This document shows, in pieces, positions 18,040 through 26,799 of a stretch of 64,000 bases of DNA; position 1 is the stretch's first letter; each line of letters starts with the position of its first letter. This DNA is from Mesonia hippocampi (GTDB lineage: Bacteria > Bacteroidota > Bacteroidia > Flavobacteriales > Flavobacteriaceae). Where the stretch lies: NCBI RefSeq assembly GCF_014197445.1, contig NZ_JACIFO010000001.1, positions 310,001-374,000 on the forward strand. The letters are read 5' to 3'. The translations under genes were made by a program, and so were the position numbers. The notes beneath the pieces were generated by a model. The model was given only the letters and a program-made list of their open reading frames with translations. It had not been told where the DNA came from and made no database searches.

Positions 18040-18810
18040 TTACAAGATGGTGAATTTTTTTAAATTTTTATCAAACTTAACTATATTTTCAGGGAAAAGC
18101 TCACTAAGGTGATTCTTTTTAATAAGGTTTTCTGGGGTTTCTAAAAATACTTGGTTGTTTTTTACCAGGATAATCTTGTCGCAAAGCTGTAAGCAAAGAT
18201 CTATTTCATGAGAGGCAAAAACAATTGTCTTTTTTGTTTTTTTAGTTAAGTCTTTTAATAGCTTTAATACATATATCTTATGGTATAAGTCTAAATGAGC
18301 TGTGGGTTCGTCTAAAAATATAAGCGAAGTGTCTTGTGCAACGGCTCTTGCTAGCATTACTTTTTGTAACTGCCCATCGCTTAATTGATTGCAATAACTG
18401 TTTTGTAAGAATTCGATGTCTAATTGTTTTAGACTTTTTTTTATGATTTCTTTATCTAAACTGCTTAATTTTCCAATCCAATTGGTATAAGGTTGGCGTC
18501 CTAATGCGATTACCTCGGTAACGGTTAGTGGCGTGAGTATTTCTGTTTTAGATAGTACAATACTAATTTCCTTTGCACGTTCTTGTAAGGAGAACTTTTG
18601 TAAGGAACGCTTGTTTATTTTTATATCTCCATGAATAGGAGGTAAGTTTCCTGTTAGTGTATTTAGTAAGGTAGATTTTCCTGCACCGTTAATACCTATT
18701 ACGGCAACAAAATCGCTCTCTTCAAGAAAAAAATCGTTTACGCTGGCTATTTTTTTGTTTTTATATCCAATGCTCAAATTTTCGGTATGTAATACAGTTT
18801 TTTTAGGCAT
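18040..18810 (-). CDS. btuD: ABC transporter ATPase for vitamin B12 (BtuD-like)
   Basis: A 256-aa ATPase of the Fe-siderophore/B12 class. Walker A is GINGAGKST (about residues 39-47), the signature is LSDGQ in place of LSGGQ, Walker B is LIFLDEPTAHLD and the switch is FASHEID. It starts 1 nt after the permease gene. B12 rather than siderophore is inferred from the divergent gene set controlled by a cobalamin riboswitch. Confidence 0.85.
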   Translation of the reverse strand: MPKKTVLHTENLSIGYKNKKIASVNDFFLEESDFVAVIGINGAGKSTLLNTLTGNLPPIHGDIKINKRSLQKFSLQERAKEISIVLSKTEILTPLTVTEVIALGRQPYTNWIGKLSSLDKEIIKKSLKQLDIEFLQNSYCNQLSDGQLQKVMLARAVAQDTSLIFLDEPTAHLDLYHKIYVLKLLKDLTKKTKKTIVFASHEIDLCLQLCDKIILVKNNQVFLETPENLIKKNHLSELFPENIVKFDKNLKKFTIL

Positions 18811-18811
18811 T

Positions 18812-19834
18812 TTACAAGGTTATTTTTTTCTTACGCGTTAATAGCCAAATTACAATAGGTGCACCAAATAAAGCTGTAATAGCATTTATGGGTAAGGTGT
18901 ATTCGCTTCCTGGAAGTTGGGCAATGGTGTCGCAAATAAGCATTAATGCGCTTCCTGTCATTATGCTAGCAGGGTATAATATAAAATGATTACTACCTTT
19001 AATTACTACTTTTACAAGATGTGGTACAGCAATGCCTACAAAAGCAATAGGGCCAGCAAAAGCGGTAATGCTACCTGCTAAAAGGCTTGTAGCTAGTATG
19101 ATGATAAATTTGTTTTGAGTAATTTTAGTGCCAAGGCTACGCGCATAACTTTCGCCTAATAATAATGCGTTAAGGTTTTTTAACGTGCATAAAGCCAAAA
19201 TAAGTCCTATAGCCCAGCATAGGGAGAGCAAACTTACTTCTTTCCAGTTTAAATCGCCTAAACTTCCAAACGACCAAAAAATATATTGTTGTAATTTTTC
19301 TGCACTACTAAAAAAAGAAAGGATGCTTACCACAGCACCAGTAAAGCTAGCAAACATTAACCCTATAATAAGGATAGCCATGGTATTTTTTACCTTAGCA
19401 GCCATGGCCAAAACGGCTAGAAGAACTAAAAAACTCCCTAAACTACTCGCTAAGATAATACTATATGAGGAGGTGATTTCTGTTTGGAAAACACTTCCAA
19501 ACCAGCTTCCAGCCATTAATAAACAAGCAACGCCTAAACTTGCTCCGCTACTTAAACCAAGCACATAAGGACCAGCCAAAGGGTTTCTAAATAAGGTTTG
19601 CATAAGTAAACCACTTACCGCTAACCCAGAACCCACTATAATGGCTGTAACAGCTTTGGGTAATCGGTAAGAGAAAATAATATATTCCCAAGTAGCATTA
19701 CTAGCCTCCTGAAAACTCAAAATCTTGAAAATTTCCTTTAAAGGAATATGCACAGAACCTAAGCTAATATTGATAAAAAATAGCAGGATTAATGTTATGC
19801 TACCAGTAATAAAATAGTTGGCCTGTACTTTCAA
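18812..19834 (-). CDS. btuC: ABC transporter permease of the FecCD/BtuC family
   Basis: A 340-aa inner-membrane protein with about ten hydrophobic helices and the family motifs RLPKAVTAIIVGSGLAVSGLLMQTLFRNPLAGPYVLGLSSGAS and GPIAFVGIAVPHLVK, the latter being the coupling region contacting the ATPase. It lies 4 nt after the substrate-binding protein gene and 1 nt before the ATPase gene, so this is a compact three-gene operon. Confidence 0.88.
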   Translation of the reverse strand: MKVQANYFITGSITLILLFFINISLGSVHIPLKEIFKILSFQEASNATWEYIIFSYRLPKAVTAIIVGSGLAVSGLLMQTLFRNPLAGPYVLGLSSGASLGVACLLMAGSWFGSVFQTEITSSYSIILASSLGSFLVLLAVLAMAAKVKNTMAILIIGLMFASFTGAVVSILSFFSSAEKLQQYIFWSFGSLGDLNWKEVSLLSLCWAIGLILALCTLKNLNALLLGESYARSLGTKITQNKFIIILATSLLAGSITAFAGPIAFVGIAVPHLVKVVIKGSNHFILYPASIMTGSALMLICDTIAQLPGSEYTLPINAITALFGAPIVIWLLTRKKKITL

Positions 19835-19838
19835 AAAA

Positions 19839-20987
19839 TTATTTTTTTAGGGGTTGAAAAAAGCTAAAAGGTGTATTAGGAAGTAATTCAGGATGAAAAA
19901 TTTTTATAAAATCTTTTAAAACTAAATCGGGTCTGCTTGGTCCTAATTCATAATAAAGAAAACCTCCTGTTTCTCCTTTAGTTAAACTAATGCTAAATAC
20001 ATTTTTATTGGTAAATGCTTTAAGTTGTTTGTAATGCTTAGAGGCATCTGATAATTGGGAATAACTAGAAAAATCTCCAGGAAGCACCCAAAAGTCTGCA
20101 TTTTTACCAGAAGCTAAAATTTCTTCTATAGACAGGGCTAAGCTGGCCTCTGAGATTTTATCGGCATATATATAATTGGCATTAGCATCTTTAAAAAATA
20201 AAGCTTGCCAAGAATTTCCTGCGGGGCAGTACCAAACATCTTTATATAAATTTCCGCTAAGTACACTAGGTTTATTTTTACTAGTTGTAGCAAGTTGTTT
20301 GGCATCTTGGTAATTTTTTTCGATGGTATTAAATATGGTTTGGGCTAAGCTATCTTTTTGGTATAAGGCGCCAAACACTTTTATCCATTCTGCTTTTCCT
20401 AGAGGGGTTGTTTCTAACCATTCGCCATTATATAGAATAGGAATATTGTTTTTTTGCAAAGTATTGTAAGACTTGTTTCCTGCATTCATTGCCGAAGCAA
20501 TAATAACATCGGGTTGTAGGGCTAGGGTTATCTCTGTGTTTAGTTGGTCGTTATGTCCAATTTCTTTGATGTTTCCTTTTTTGATTAAAGCTCGGGTTTT
20601 TTCTGAAGAAATATAATCTAAATGAGGAAATCCAATAATGCTTTCTAATTCATTTAAGAGCTCTATTGCGGGAATATGGGTAGTAGAAGTTGGAATAGCT
20701 TTTTGAATAGGAATTTCAATAACAGCAGCTGCAGCATGTTTTTTAGGAAGCTTGGTCTTATCGGAGACCAATAAATAAGTATATGTTTTTTGCGCTTTAG
20801 GATAAGGCTTGGTAATGCTTAGTAATTTGTATCCGTCATGGTTTTCTATTTGGAAGCCATCGGCATATTTTATAAGCGTTTTTTTCTCTGGGCTCGAAAC
20901 ATGAGTTGTGACATTACTTTTTTGGGCGCTTTCTTGTTTACAAGATAAACTAAGTAATAAAAATATAAAAAATACAAATTGCTTCAT
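19839..20987 (-). CDS. btuF: Periplasmic B12-binding lipoprotein (BtuF-like)
   Basis: A 382-aa helical-backbone metal-type substrate-binding protein (PF01497-like). The signal ends in LLSLSC with the lipid-attached Cys16. Two lobes are visible: the first with LLNELESIIGFPHLDYISSEKTRALIKKGNIKEIG, and a conserved AEWIKVFGALYQKD helix region near the middle. Its ligand is inferred as cobalamin from the riboswitch, receptor and BtuG-like gene divergent from it. A siderophore is the alternative. Confidence 0.82.
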   Translation of the reverse strand: MKQFVFFIFLLLSLSCKQESAQKSNVTTHVSSPEKKTLIKYADGFQIENHDGYKLLSITKPYPKAQKTYTYLLVSDKTKLPKKHAAAAVIEIPIQKAIPTSTTHIPAIELLNELESIIGFPHLDYISSEKTRALIKKGNIKEIGHNDQLNTEITLALQPDVIIASAMNAGNKSYNTLQKNNIPILYNGEWLETTPLGKAEWIKVFGALYQKDSLAQTIFNTIEKNYQDAKQLATTSKNKPSVLSGNLYKDVWYCPAGNSWQALFFKDANANYIYADKISEASLALSIEEILASGKNADFWVLPGDFSSYSQLSDASKHYKQLKAFTNKNVFSISLTKGETGGFLYYELGPSRPDLVLKDFIKIFHPELLPNTPFSFFQPLKK

Positions 20988-21004
20988 AAAAATTCTGTTT
21001 GATG

Positions 21005-21012
21005 CAAAAATA
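21005..21012 (-). promoter_or_regulatory. -7 promoter element of btuFCD
   Basis: Minus-strand TATTTTTG, an exact TAnnTTTG match, ending 17 nt before the btuF ATG. The implied leader is only about 13 nt, too short for a riboswitch. Confidence 0.6.
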
Positions 21013-21052
21013 AGATTATTTCATATTTATATACGAAAACTTAATTAATGTT

Positions 21053-21060
21053 TATATTTG
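21053..21060 (+). promoter_or_regulatory. -7 promoter element of the riboswitch-btuB unit
   Basis: TATATTTG, an exact TAnnTTTG match, ending about 10 nt before the first conserved part of the cobalamin riboswitch and so positioned to start it. Confidence 0.65.
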
Positions 21061-21069
21061 CCTTGCTTT

Positions 21070-21285
21070 TGGTTGATTTTCTATGCAAATAGATTTTCAT
21101 TAAAAGGGAATTAGGTGCGGTTACCAACCAAAACCTAAGCTGTTCCCGCAACTGTAAGTGTTACCTGTATTTTTTATACAGATGTCTTTTATAAAGTTAC
21201 AGATTAATAATACCACTGGTGTTTAACATCGGGAAGGGAAATTTGTAAAACACAAGCCAGGAAACCTGCCAAAGCTATAATTGCA
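21070..21285 (+). ncRNA. Cobalamin riboswitch
   Basis: The conserved elements occur in order: GGGAA with AGGTGCGGT at about 21106-21122, the CCCGCAACTGTAAG core at 21145-21158, CCACTGGTG at 21213-21221, GGGAAGG at 21231, and the B12-box-like AAGCCAGGAAACCTGCC at 21254-21270. It sits directly between a promoter and a TonB receptor gene. A short hairpin (AGAC with GTCT, about 21291-21311) between the aptamer and the ATG may be part of the expression platform. Cobalamin should repress the receptor genes. Confidence 0.95.
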
Positions 21286-21319
21286 AAATAAGACTTTCGG
21301 GTAAAAGGTCTGCCGATTT

Positions 21320-23149
21320 ATGAAAAACTATTTAATACTACTTCTTTGCCTGTGTTTTTACAGTACTACTTTCGCTCAGCAAAAGCCAATAGAGCAGCTT
21401 GAGGTAGTATACTTGGAAAATAACCCTTTAAGAGATTCTGTTTATACCAGTAATCAATTAATCCTTAACGATAGTATTCTTAAACGTAGCCAAGCATCGC
21501 TTACACAGCTGCTTAATTTTAATTCTACCATTTATTTTAAAGAAAACGGACTCGGAATGGTAGCTTCGCCTAGCTTTCGCGGAACAACGGCTCAACAAAC
21601 AGCAGTGTTATGGAACGGAATTTCGATCAACTCGCAAACTACAGGGCAAACCGATTTTAATACCGTAACTACACGCGGATATGATAAAGTAATTGTTAAA
21701 CCCGGTGGAGGAAGCGTTGTAGATGGAAGCAATAGTATAGGAGGGAGTATTTATCTTGAAAATGAAATTCCGTACAATCATAATTTCGAAAACAATGTTT
21801 TTATCCAGTATGGTAGTTTTAATACGTATGGGTTGCATGTAAAATCGAGCTATTCTAACAAAAAAACAGGAATTTCTATCGGTTTATCTAAAAATGCATC
21901 TGATAACGATTATAAATATCCTAAAACAGGAGTAAAAAACAAAAACGGACATTACAAAAACACCAACATTAGCCTTGCAGCAGGAACCAAACTTAATAAA
22001 CAACATGAACTGCAATGGTTTGCTAATATTTACGATAGCAGAAGAAACTTTTCGTTACCCAATCCATACGCTTTACCAAATAAATATTACGATTTTAATA
22101 CACGTAGTTTACTAAATTGGAAATATTATAAACAGCGTTTTTCTTCATCAGCAAAAGTGGCTGTTTTAACCGATAGGTATATCTATTACCCTAATGTAAA
22201 TTACTGGTATCACAGCAAAGCAAAAGTAGAAACCTATTTGTTTAAGTATGATGCAGATTACCGATTAAGTAAAAATATGTTACTAACAGGTGGGTTAAAC
22301 CTTACTCGTAACCAAGGTTCGGGAACAAATTTTTCTCAATCAGAGCGTCATATTGGAGCTGTAGCTTTAGGATTTAAACACCAAGCTACACCTAGTTTTA
22401 TTTATGAAGTTATGTTAAGGCAAGAGGTAAACGAGCATTTTGATAGTCCGTTTTTGTATAGAATAGGGCTGCAAAAAGAGTTTTCTGAAGTTTACACACT
22501 AAAATTTAACACTTCCAAAAACTATCGTATCCCTACGTATAACGATTTATATTGGAATGGCTTAGGAAATCCTGATTTGAAACCAGAAACTTCCTATGGA
22601 GTGGAAATTAGCAACCTGTTTAGTTATAAAAATTATAGTTTAAACCTAACCGCTTATTATAACAAGATAGAGGATTTATTGCGTTGGACACCTTCTGCAT
22701 CAGGTATCTGGCGACCAGAAAACACCAACAATGTACAAACCTACGGGCTAGAAGCTATTTTAAGTTTAACACAAAGTTTATGGGATAAGCATTTTGTAAA
22801 CTTTAATGCTACTTATGCTTATACAATTTCAGAAAATACAGAAACCAAAAAGCAACTTATCTACGTGCCAAAACATAAGCTAACTTGGTCGTTAAGTTAT
22901 GCATATAAAAAAATAAACGCTTATTATCAGTACATTAATACAGGAGAGGTTTTTCACACCACAGATAATTCAAAATATTATACCATAGGCAGTTATATGG
23001 CAGGAAATTTAGGATTAGAATATAAGCTAAAACAACAACTTACCATAGGCTTACAAGCCTTAAATGTATGGAATGAAAAATACGAAAGTGTTTTAAACAG
23101 ACCCATGCCAGGAAGAAATTACACAATTTACCTTAACTTAAATATATAA
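21320..23149 (+). CDS. btuB: TonB-dependent outer-membrane B12 receptor (BtuB-like)
   Basis: A 609-aa outer-membrane barrel receptor. A signal peptide (ends STTFAQQ) precedes a plug domain with PSFRGTTAQQTAVLWNGISINS and GGGSVVDGSNSIGGSIYL. The barrel has the expected repeated aromatic strands and ends in NYTIYLNLNI. At about 600 aa it is the size of BtuB, much smaller than SusC-type receptors. The riboswitch 35 nt upstream makes cobalamin or a related corrinoid the likely ligand. It is followed after 5 nt by the BtuG-like gene. Confidence 0.92.
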   Translation: MKNYLILLLCLCFYSTTFAQQKPIEQLEVVYLENNPLRDSVYTSNQLILNDSILKRSQASLTQLLNFNSTIYFKENGLGMVASPSFRGTTAQQTAVLWNGISINSQTTGQTDFNTVTTRGYDKVIVKPGGGSVVDGSNSIGGSIYLENEIPYNHNFENNVFIQYGSFNTYGLHVKSSYSNKKTGISIGLSKNASDNDYKYPKTGVKNKNGHYKNTNISLAAGTKLNKQHELQWFANIYDSRRNFSLPNPYALPNKYYDFNTRSLLNWKYYKQRFSSSAKVAVLTDRYIYYPNVNYWYHSKAKVETYLFKYDADYRLSKNMLLTGGLNLTRNQGSGTNFSQSERHIGAVALGFKHQATPSFIYEVMLRQEVNEHFDSPFLYRIGLQKEFSEVYTLKFNTSKNYRIPTYNDLYWNGLGNPDLKPETSYGVEISNLFSYKNYSLNLTAYYNKIEDLLRWTPSASGIWRPENTNNVQTYGLEAILSLTQSLWDKHFVNFNATYAYTISENTETKKQLIYVPKHKLTWSLSYAYKKINAYYQYINTGEVFHTTDNSKYYTIGSYMAGNLGLEYKLKQQLTIGLQALNVWNEKYESVLNRPMPGRNYTIYLNLNI

Positions 23150-23154
23150 TTACT

Positions 23155-24258
23155 ATGAACAGAAATTTTAAACTTTTAGGAGTAGCTCTATTGAGTTTGA
23201 GCTTACAATTTTGTACAAGCGATGATAATGATCGTGACGATATTACCCCGCCAGCACCAGAGGTAGAAAAAGGATTTTTTGTATTAAATGAAGGAAATAT
23301 AGGAGCAAACAATGCTTCGTTGACTTATTTAGACGAAAATTTTGAGCCTTCACATTTTTTCTACAAAAGCCTTACTGGTAACGATTTAGGCGATACAGGA
23401 CAAAGTTTAGCTAAAAATGACGACCACATTTATATCATTATGAATCATTCAAGTAATGTAGAGGTTTTACACTTTGATGATGATGCTGAAGGCGATACAC
23501 AGCATATAAACTTTACACACCAAGCCAGTATTACAGAAAATATTCTAAATCCTCGTTACATAGCTTTCGAAAACAATAAAGGTTATATTACCAACTGGGG
23601 AGATCCAACCAATCCTGATGATGATTTTGTAGCTGTTATCGATTTAAATACGCATGCTGTACTATCAACCATTAGTGTTGCAGAGGGTCCAGAAACTATT
23701 CTTTCTGAGGATGGAAAAATATTTGTAGCGCACCAAGGTGGATATGGTTACGGGAATACCATTTCTGTAATCGATACCGATACCGATACTGTTGTTGGAA
23801 CAATTGCCGTTGGTGATGTACCAAGCGCAATGGTAGAAGAAAACGATAAGCTTTATGTGCTTTGCAGCGGAAAAGCAGCATGGACAGGAGACGAAACCAT
23901 GGCAGGACTGTATAAGATAAATGTTGATACTTATGAGGTAGAAGCGCAAAAAGATTTTGCAGAAGGGGAGCACCCACGTTTCTTAGAGGAAGAGAGTGAT
24001 AAGCTTTACTATACGCTAAACGGTAGTGTTTATGAAACCATTCAAACCGATTTTACTACTGCTACTCCAATAATAGATTTTGCAACAGATGGAGTAATGT
24101 CTATTTACGGTTTTGCGTTAGAGGAAGACCAAATTTTTATCACCGATGCTAAAGATTATATTTCTTTAGGAGAATTGTTTATTTACAACCTAGACGGTAG
24201 CTTAAAACAAACTGTAGAAACACAACTTCTACCTAATTCAGTTTTAGATTTAGACTAA
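23155..24258 (+). CDS. BtuG-like surface beta-propeller lipoprotein
   Basis: A 367-aa lipoprotein. The lipobox is LSLQFC with Cys20, followed by TSDDNDRDD, an acidic stretch resembling the Bacteroidota lipoprotein export signal that sends lipoproteins to the cell surface. The rest is repeated blade-like units (for example VAVIDLNTHAVLSTISVAEGPETI and ISVIDTDTDTVVGTIAVGDVPSAM) typical of YncE/DUF5074 beta-propellers. BtuG of Bacteroides is a seven-bladed propeller that binds B12 on top of BtuB; placement directly after a riboswitch-controlled btuB makes this its likely counterpart. Direct binding is inferred. Confidence 0.8.
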   Translation: MNRNFKLLGVALLSLSLQFCTSDDNDRDDITPPAPEVEKGFFVLNEGNIGANNASLTYLDENFEPSHFFYKSLTGNDLGDTGQSLAKNDDHIYIIMNHSSNVEVLHFDDDAEGDTQHINFTHQASITENILNPRYIAFENNKGYITNWGDPTNPDDDFVAVIDLNTHAVLSTISVAEGPETILSEDGKIFVAHQGGYGYGNTISVIDTDTDTVVGTIAVGDVPSAMVEENDKLYVLCSGKAAWTGDETMAGLYKINVDTYEVEAQKDFAEGEHPRFLEEESDKLYYTLNGSVYETIQTDFTTATPIIDFATDGVMSIYGFALEEDQIFITDAKDYISLGELFIYNLDGSLKQTVETQLLPNSVLDLD

Positions 24259-24282
24259 GAGTCAATTAGATTATTCTATAAA

Positions 24283-24312
24283 AAAGAGGCTGCCTTTTCG
24301 GGCAGCCTCTTT
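24283..24312. terminator. Bidirectional terminator after the btuB-btuG unit
   Basis: A perfect 12-bp stem (AAAGAGGCTGCC at 24283-24294 with its complement at 24301-24312) with TTTTCG loop, between convergent genes. Confidence 0.88.
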
Positions 24313-24335
24313 GCTTTATGTAGTTGTTAGTTGGT

Positions 24336-25727
24336 TTATTTATACATACGCTGGAAGATAGGGGAGTTGCTTTTGTTTTCATATAGCTCTTCAAACTTGT
24401 TTTGATAGGTGAAGTGTAAACGTGTAGAAGCATTTCCTATTATATGGTTAATAGCGGTTTGTAAGAATAGTTCTTGGTTTTCATCCCCTAAAGGTTTCAG
24501 GTTAAAATAATCTTCTTCTACCTCGATATTAGGAGTAATCCCATCGATATAATCTGTAAATCCGTTTGCATTTACAGCTTTGAGAATAAGCGGTTGCATG
24601 GCATAAGTATGATTAGGGTTTACGTTTACTTTAGTAAACCTAGGAGAATCATAAACGGTGATAGAGCCTTGAAATTTACCACGAGTAGCCTCACCTATTT
24701 GTACAACATCAATATAAGGTAATAAGGCGCTTATAAGTAACTCACTTGCCGAAGCACTGCTTTGTGTAGTTAAGATATACACACGCGTGAGTCCTAAACT
24801 ATTTATGCTAGCTCCAGTATTAATTTTGTTGTTAAACTTTCTAGATTCTTCAGGGAAATTTTCATTATAAACCTGAGTAATAAAAAGCTCTTCGTTAAAT
24901 TGCCCTGTAATCATACTGGCAAGGTCACTACAAGTTTCTATACTTCCACCGCCATTATACCTTAGGTCTATAATTAAATTATCGATATTGGCAGCTTTAA
25001 AATTAGAAAAAACAGCATTTAATTCACTATCAAAACTGCTGGTAAAACTGTTGTACAGCAGGTAACCAATTTTCTGATTCTCTTTTTCGATAATTTTGGT
25101 TATGTGTATAGGGTTTTCTGTAAGTTCTTGTTTGTTTAGCGGTATCTCTGTAGCAATATCCTCAAGGTTGTCATCTATTAATGTGGCAAGCCCAATGCTA
25201 TATTGCTCATTATTAAGTAGGTTTTCATAATTGTTAACGCTTAGTTTAGTATTATTTACACGGTTAAAAATCATTCCGCGTTTAACCTGTTTTGCTTCTG
25301 CATCAGAATTTGGCATTACATAGCGTACATATCCAAAAATATCATTCGTATTATTTATGCGTACTAAGCCAAATGCCATTCCGTTACTTTTGCTAACCCC
25401 TTGAAAAGCTTTTTCTAGGCTTATATAATCATCGGTAATAAAACTAAATCTATCTTCACTTTGGGAAAGAAGCTTGTTAAAAAAATCTTTTGGGTTATTT
25501 TCGCTTGCTAAAAAACGCAGATAATCTTCGGAAGTAGCAAATGCATTATTGGCAAGGTTAGGAACACTGCTTTTATAAAGGTAATAATGGTTTAATCCTC
25601 GCCAAATAAAGTTATTAATATCAGAGGGATCAGCTTTAGATACAACATCATCATTATCATCAAAACAACTGGTAAGGCTTAACAAAAGCCCTGTTAGACA
25701 GAGATAAAGGAAAGGTTTTTTTATCAT
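24336..25727 (-). CDS. S41 family (C-terminal processing) peptidase, lipoprotein
   Basis: 463 aa when started at the ATG at 25727, where MIKKPFLYLCLTGLLLSLTSC gives a lipobox with Cys21. A longer frame to 25835 exists but its extra residues would precede the signal peptide, so I reject it. The acidic FDDNDD after Cys may mark surface export. The tail-specific protease domain holds LIIDLRYNGGGSIE and TTQSSASASELL, with the nucleophilic serine in the latter; the first half holds a PDZ-like region (RGMIFNRVNN). The substrate is unknown. It is divergent from an ECF sigma gene. Confidence 0.85.
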   Translation of the reverse strand: MIKKPFLYLCLTGLLLSLTSCFDDNDDVVSKADPSDINNFIWRGLNHYYLYKSSVPNLANNAFATSEDYLRFLASENNPKDFFNKLLSQSEDRFSFITDDYISLEKAFQGVSKSNGMAFGLVRINNTNDIFGYVRYVMPNSDAEAKQVKRGMIFNRVNNTKLSVNNYENLLNNEQYSIGLATLIDDNLEDIATEIPLNKQELTENPIHITKIIEKENQKIGYLLYNSFTSSFDSELNAVFSNFKAANIDNLIIDLRYNGGGSIETCSDLASMITGQFNEELFITQVYNENFPEESRKFNNKINTGASINSLGLTRVYILTTQSSASASELLISALLPYIDVVQIGEATRGKFQGSITVYDSPRFTKVNVNPNHTYAMQPLILKAVNANGFTDYIDGITPNIEVEEDYFNLKPLGDENQELFLQTAINHIIGNASTRLHFTYQNKFEELYENKSNSPIFQRMYK

Positions 25728-25787
25728 GAATAGATTGTTTTTAAGAACTAAAAATACTATTCTTTTATTAAAATAAATAACATTCTT

Positions 25788-25812
25788 GTAACAATATGTA
25801 AATTGAATCGTT
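25788..25812 (+). promoter_or_regulatory. Candidate ECF-type promoter of the sigma-DUF4252 operon
   Basis: GTAAC at 25788-25792, then exactly 16 nt, then CGTT at 25809-25812, resembling the general ECF pattern GGAAC-N16-CGTC. The predicted start lies shortly before the ATG at 25837. No TAnnTTTG element is present here, unlike most genes in the window, which supports autoregulation by the sigma factor encoded downstream. Confidence 0.45.
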
Positions 25813-25836
25813 GAAGTTTTAAGAGCATAACTCATA

Positions 25837-26352
25837 ATGACCGATAAAAATTTTATAGATTACTTAACCAATATAAAAGATTTGCTATTTCGTTTAGCAT
25901 TGCGTTTATTGGTATCTGAAGATGCTGCAAAAGATGCCGTACAAGAAATAAGTATGAAATTATGGAAGCATAAGGAGAAAATAACACAGGTAAACAATCC
26001 AGATGCCTATGCCGTTACAATGATGAAAAATTATTGCTACGACCAGTTAAAACTAAAGCAACACAATAACTTGCGTATAGAGCATAGCAACTATAAAGAT
26101 GCTGCTATTGAAATACAGCATACAACAGAAGTAAAAGATGAGCTACAACAAGTTTATACGTTTTTACAAACTTTAAGCAAACAAGAACAAACATTAATAC
26201 AATTACGCGATATAGAGCAATTAGAATATACCGAAATTGCAGCCATTACCACTATGAAAGAAACCTCAATACGAGTGGCGCTTTCTAGAGCAAGAAAAAA
26301 GATTAGAGAACAAGTATTAGCATTACATAAGTATGGAACTCCAGCAAATTAA
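25837..26352 (+). CDS. ECF-type RNA polymerase sigma factor
   Basis: A 171-aa sigma-70 factor. Region 2 is at about residues 10-75 (LLFRLALRLLVSEDAAKDAVQEISMKLWKH, then NPDAYAVTMMKNYCYDQLK) and region 4 at about 110-160 (LSKQEQTLIQLRDIEQLEYTEIAAITTMKETSIRVALSRARKKI). It is the first gene of a four-gene operon; its last 20 nt overlap the next gene, so translation is coupled. The downstream small membrane protein is its likely anti-sigma factor. Confidence 0.92.
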   Translation: MTDKNFIDYLTNIKDLLFRLALRLLVSEDAAKDAVQEISMKLWKHKEKITQVNNPDAYAVTMMKNYCYDQLKLKQHNNLRIEHSNYKDAAIEIQHTTEVKDELQQVYTFLQTLSKQEQTLIQLRDIEQLEYTEIAAITTMKETSIRVALSRARKKIREQVLALHKYGTPAN

Positions 26353-26788
26353 AACTATTATAGAGCGTTATTTCGAGGGAAATACCAGCTTAGCGGAAGA
26401 AAAACAATTAAGTGCTTATTTTTCGCAAGAAAATGTACACCCCGATTTAAAACATTATCAGCCCTTATTTTCTTTCTTTAACAAAGAGAAACAACAGGAG
26501 TATAATGAGCCTTTACCTAAAATAACTTCCAAGACAAAAACATCGTATTATGTGTTTTTGGCTGCAGGAATTGCCGCAAGCTTTCTGTTGGTATTTAGCG
26601 TTTTTCTTTGGCAAAATAAGCATGCCCAAAAACCAATACCAAGTGCAGAAAATAAAGCTTTGGCAATGCAAAATACCCAAGAACTTCTTAAAATGATGAC
26701 CGATGTTATAGGAGAAGGAAAAGAACAATTGCGCTATATTGAAAAAATACAAGAAACAAAAAATAAGATAATAAAAACAAAACAATAA
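26333..26788 (+). CDS. Single-pass membrane protein, candidate anti-sigma factor
   Basis: A 151-aa protein. Residues 1-50 are an acidic/helical cytoplasmic part (IIERYFEGNTSLAEEKQLSAYF, as in anti-sigma N-termini of Bacteroidota), residues about 68-88 form one transmembrane helix (YYVFLAAGIAASFLLVFSVF), and the rest is periplasmic and charged. It lacks a zinc HxxxCxxC motif. The 20-nt overlap with the ECF sigma gene and this topology argue for an anti-sigma role, which is inference. Confidence 0.65.
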   Translation: MELQQIKTIIERYFEGNTSLAEEKQLSAYFSQENVHPDLKHYQPLFSFFNKEKQQEYNEPLPKITSKTKTSYYVFLAAGIAASFLLVFSVFLWQNKHAQKPIPSAENKALAMQNTQELLKMMTDVIGEGKEQLRYIEKIQETKNKIIKTKQ

Positions 26789-26799
26789 AAATAAATATT

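Noticed and set aside
25728-25835. A longer N-terminus for the S41 peptidase
   Set aside because: The signal peptide and lipobox begin at the ATG at 25727; extra residues before a lipoprotein signal would block processing.
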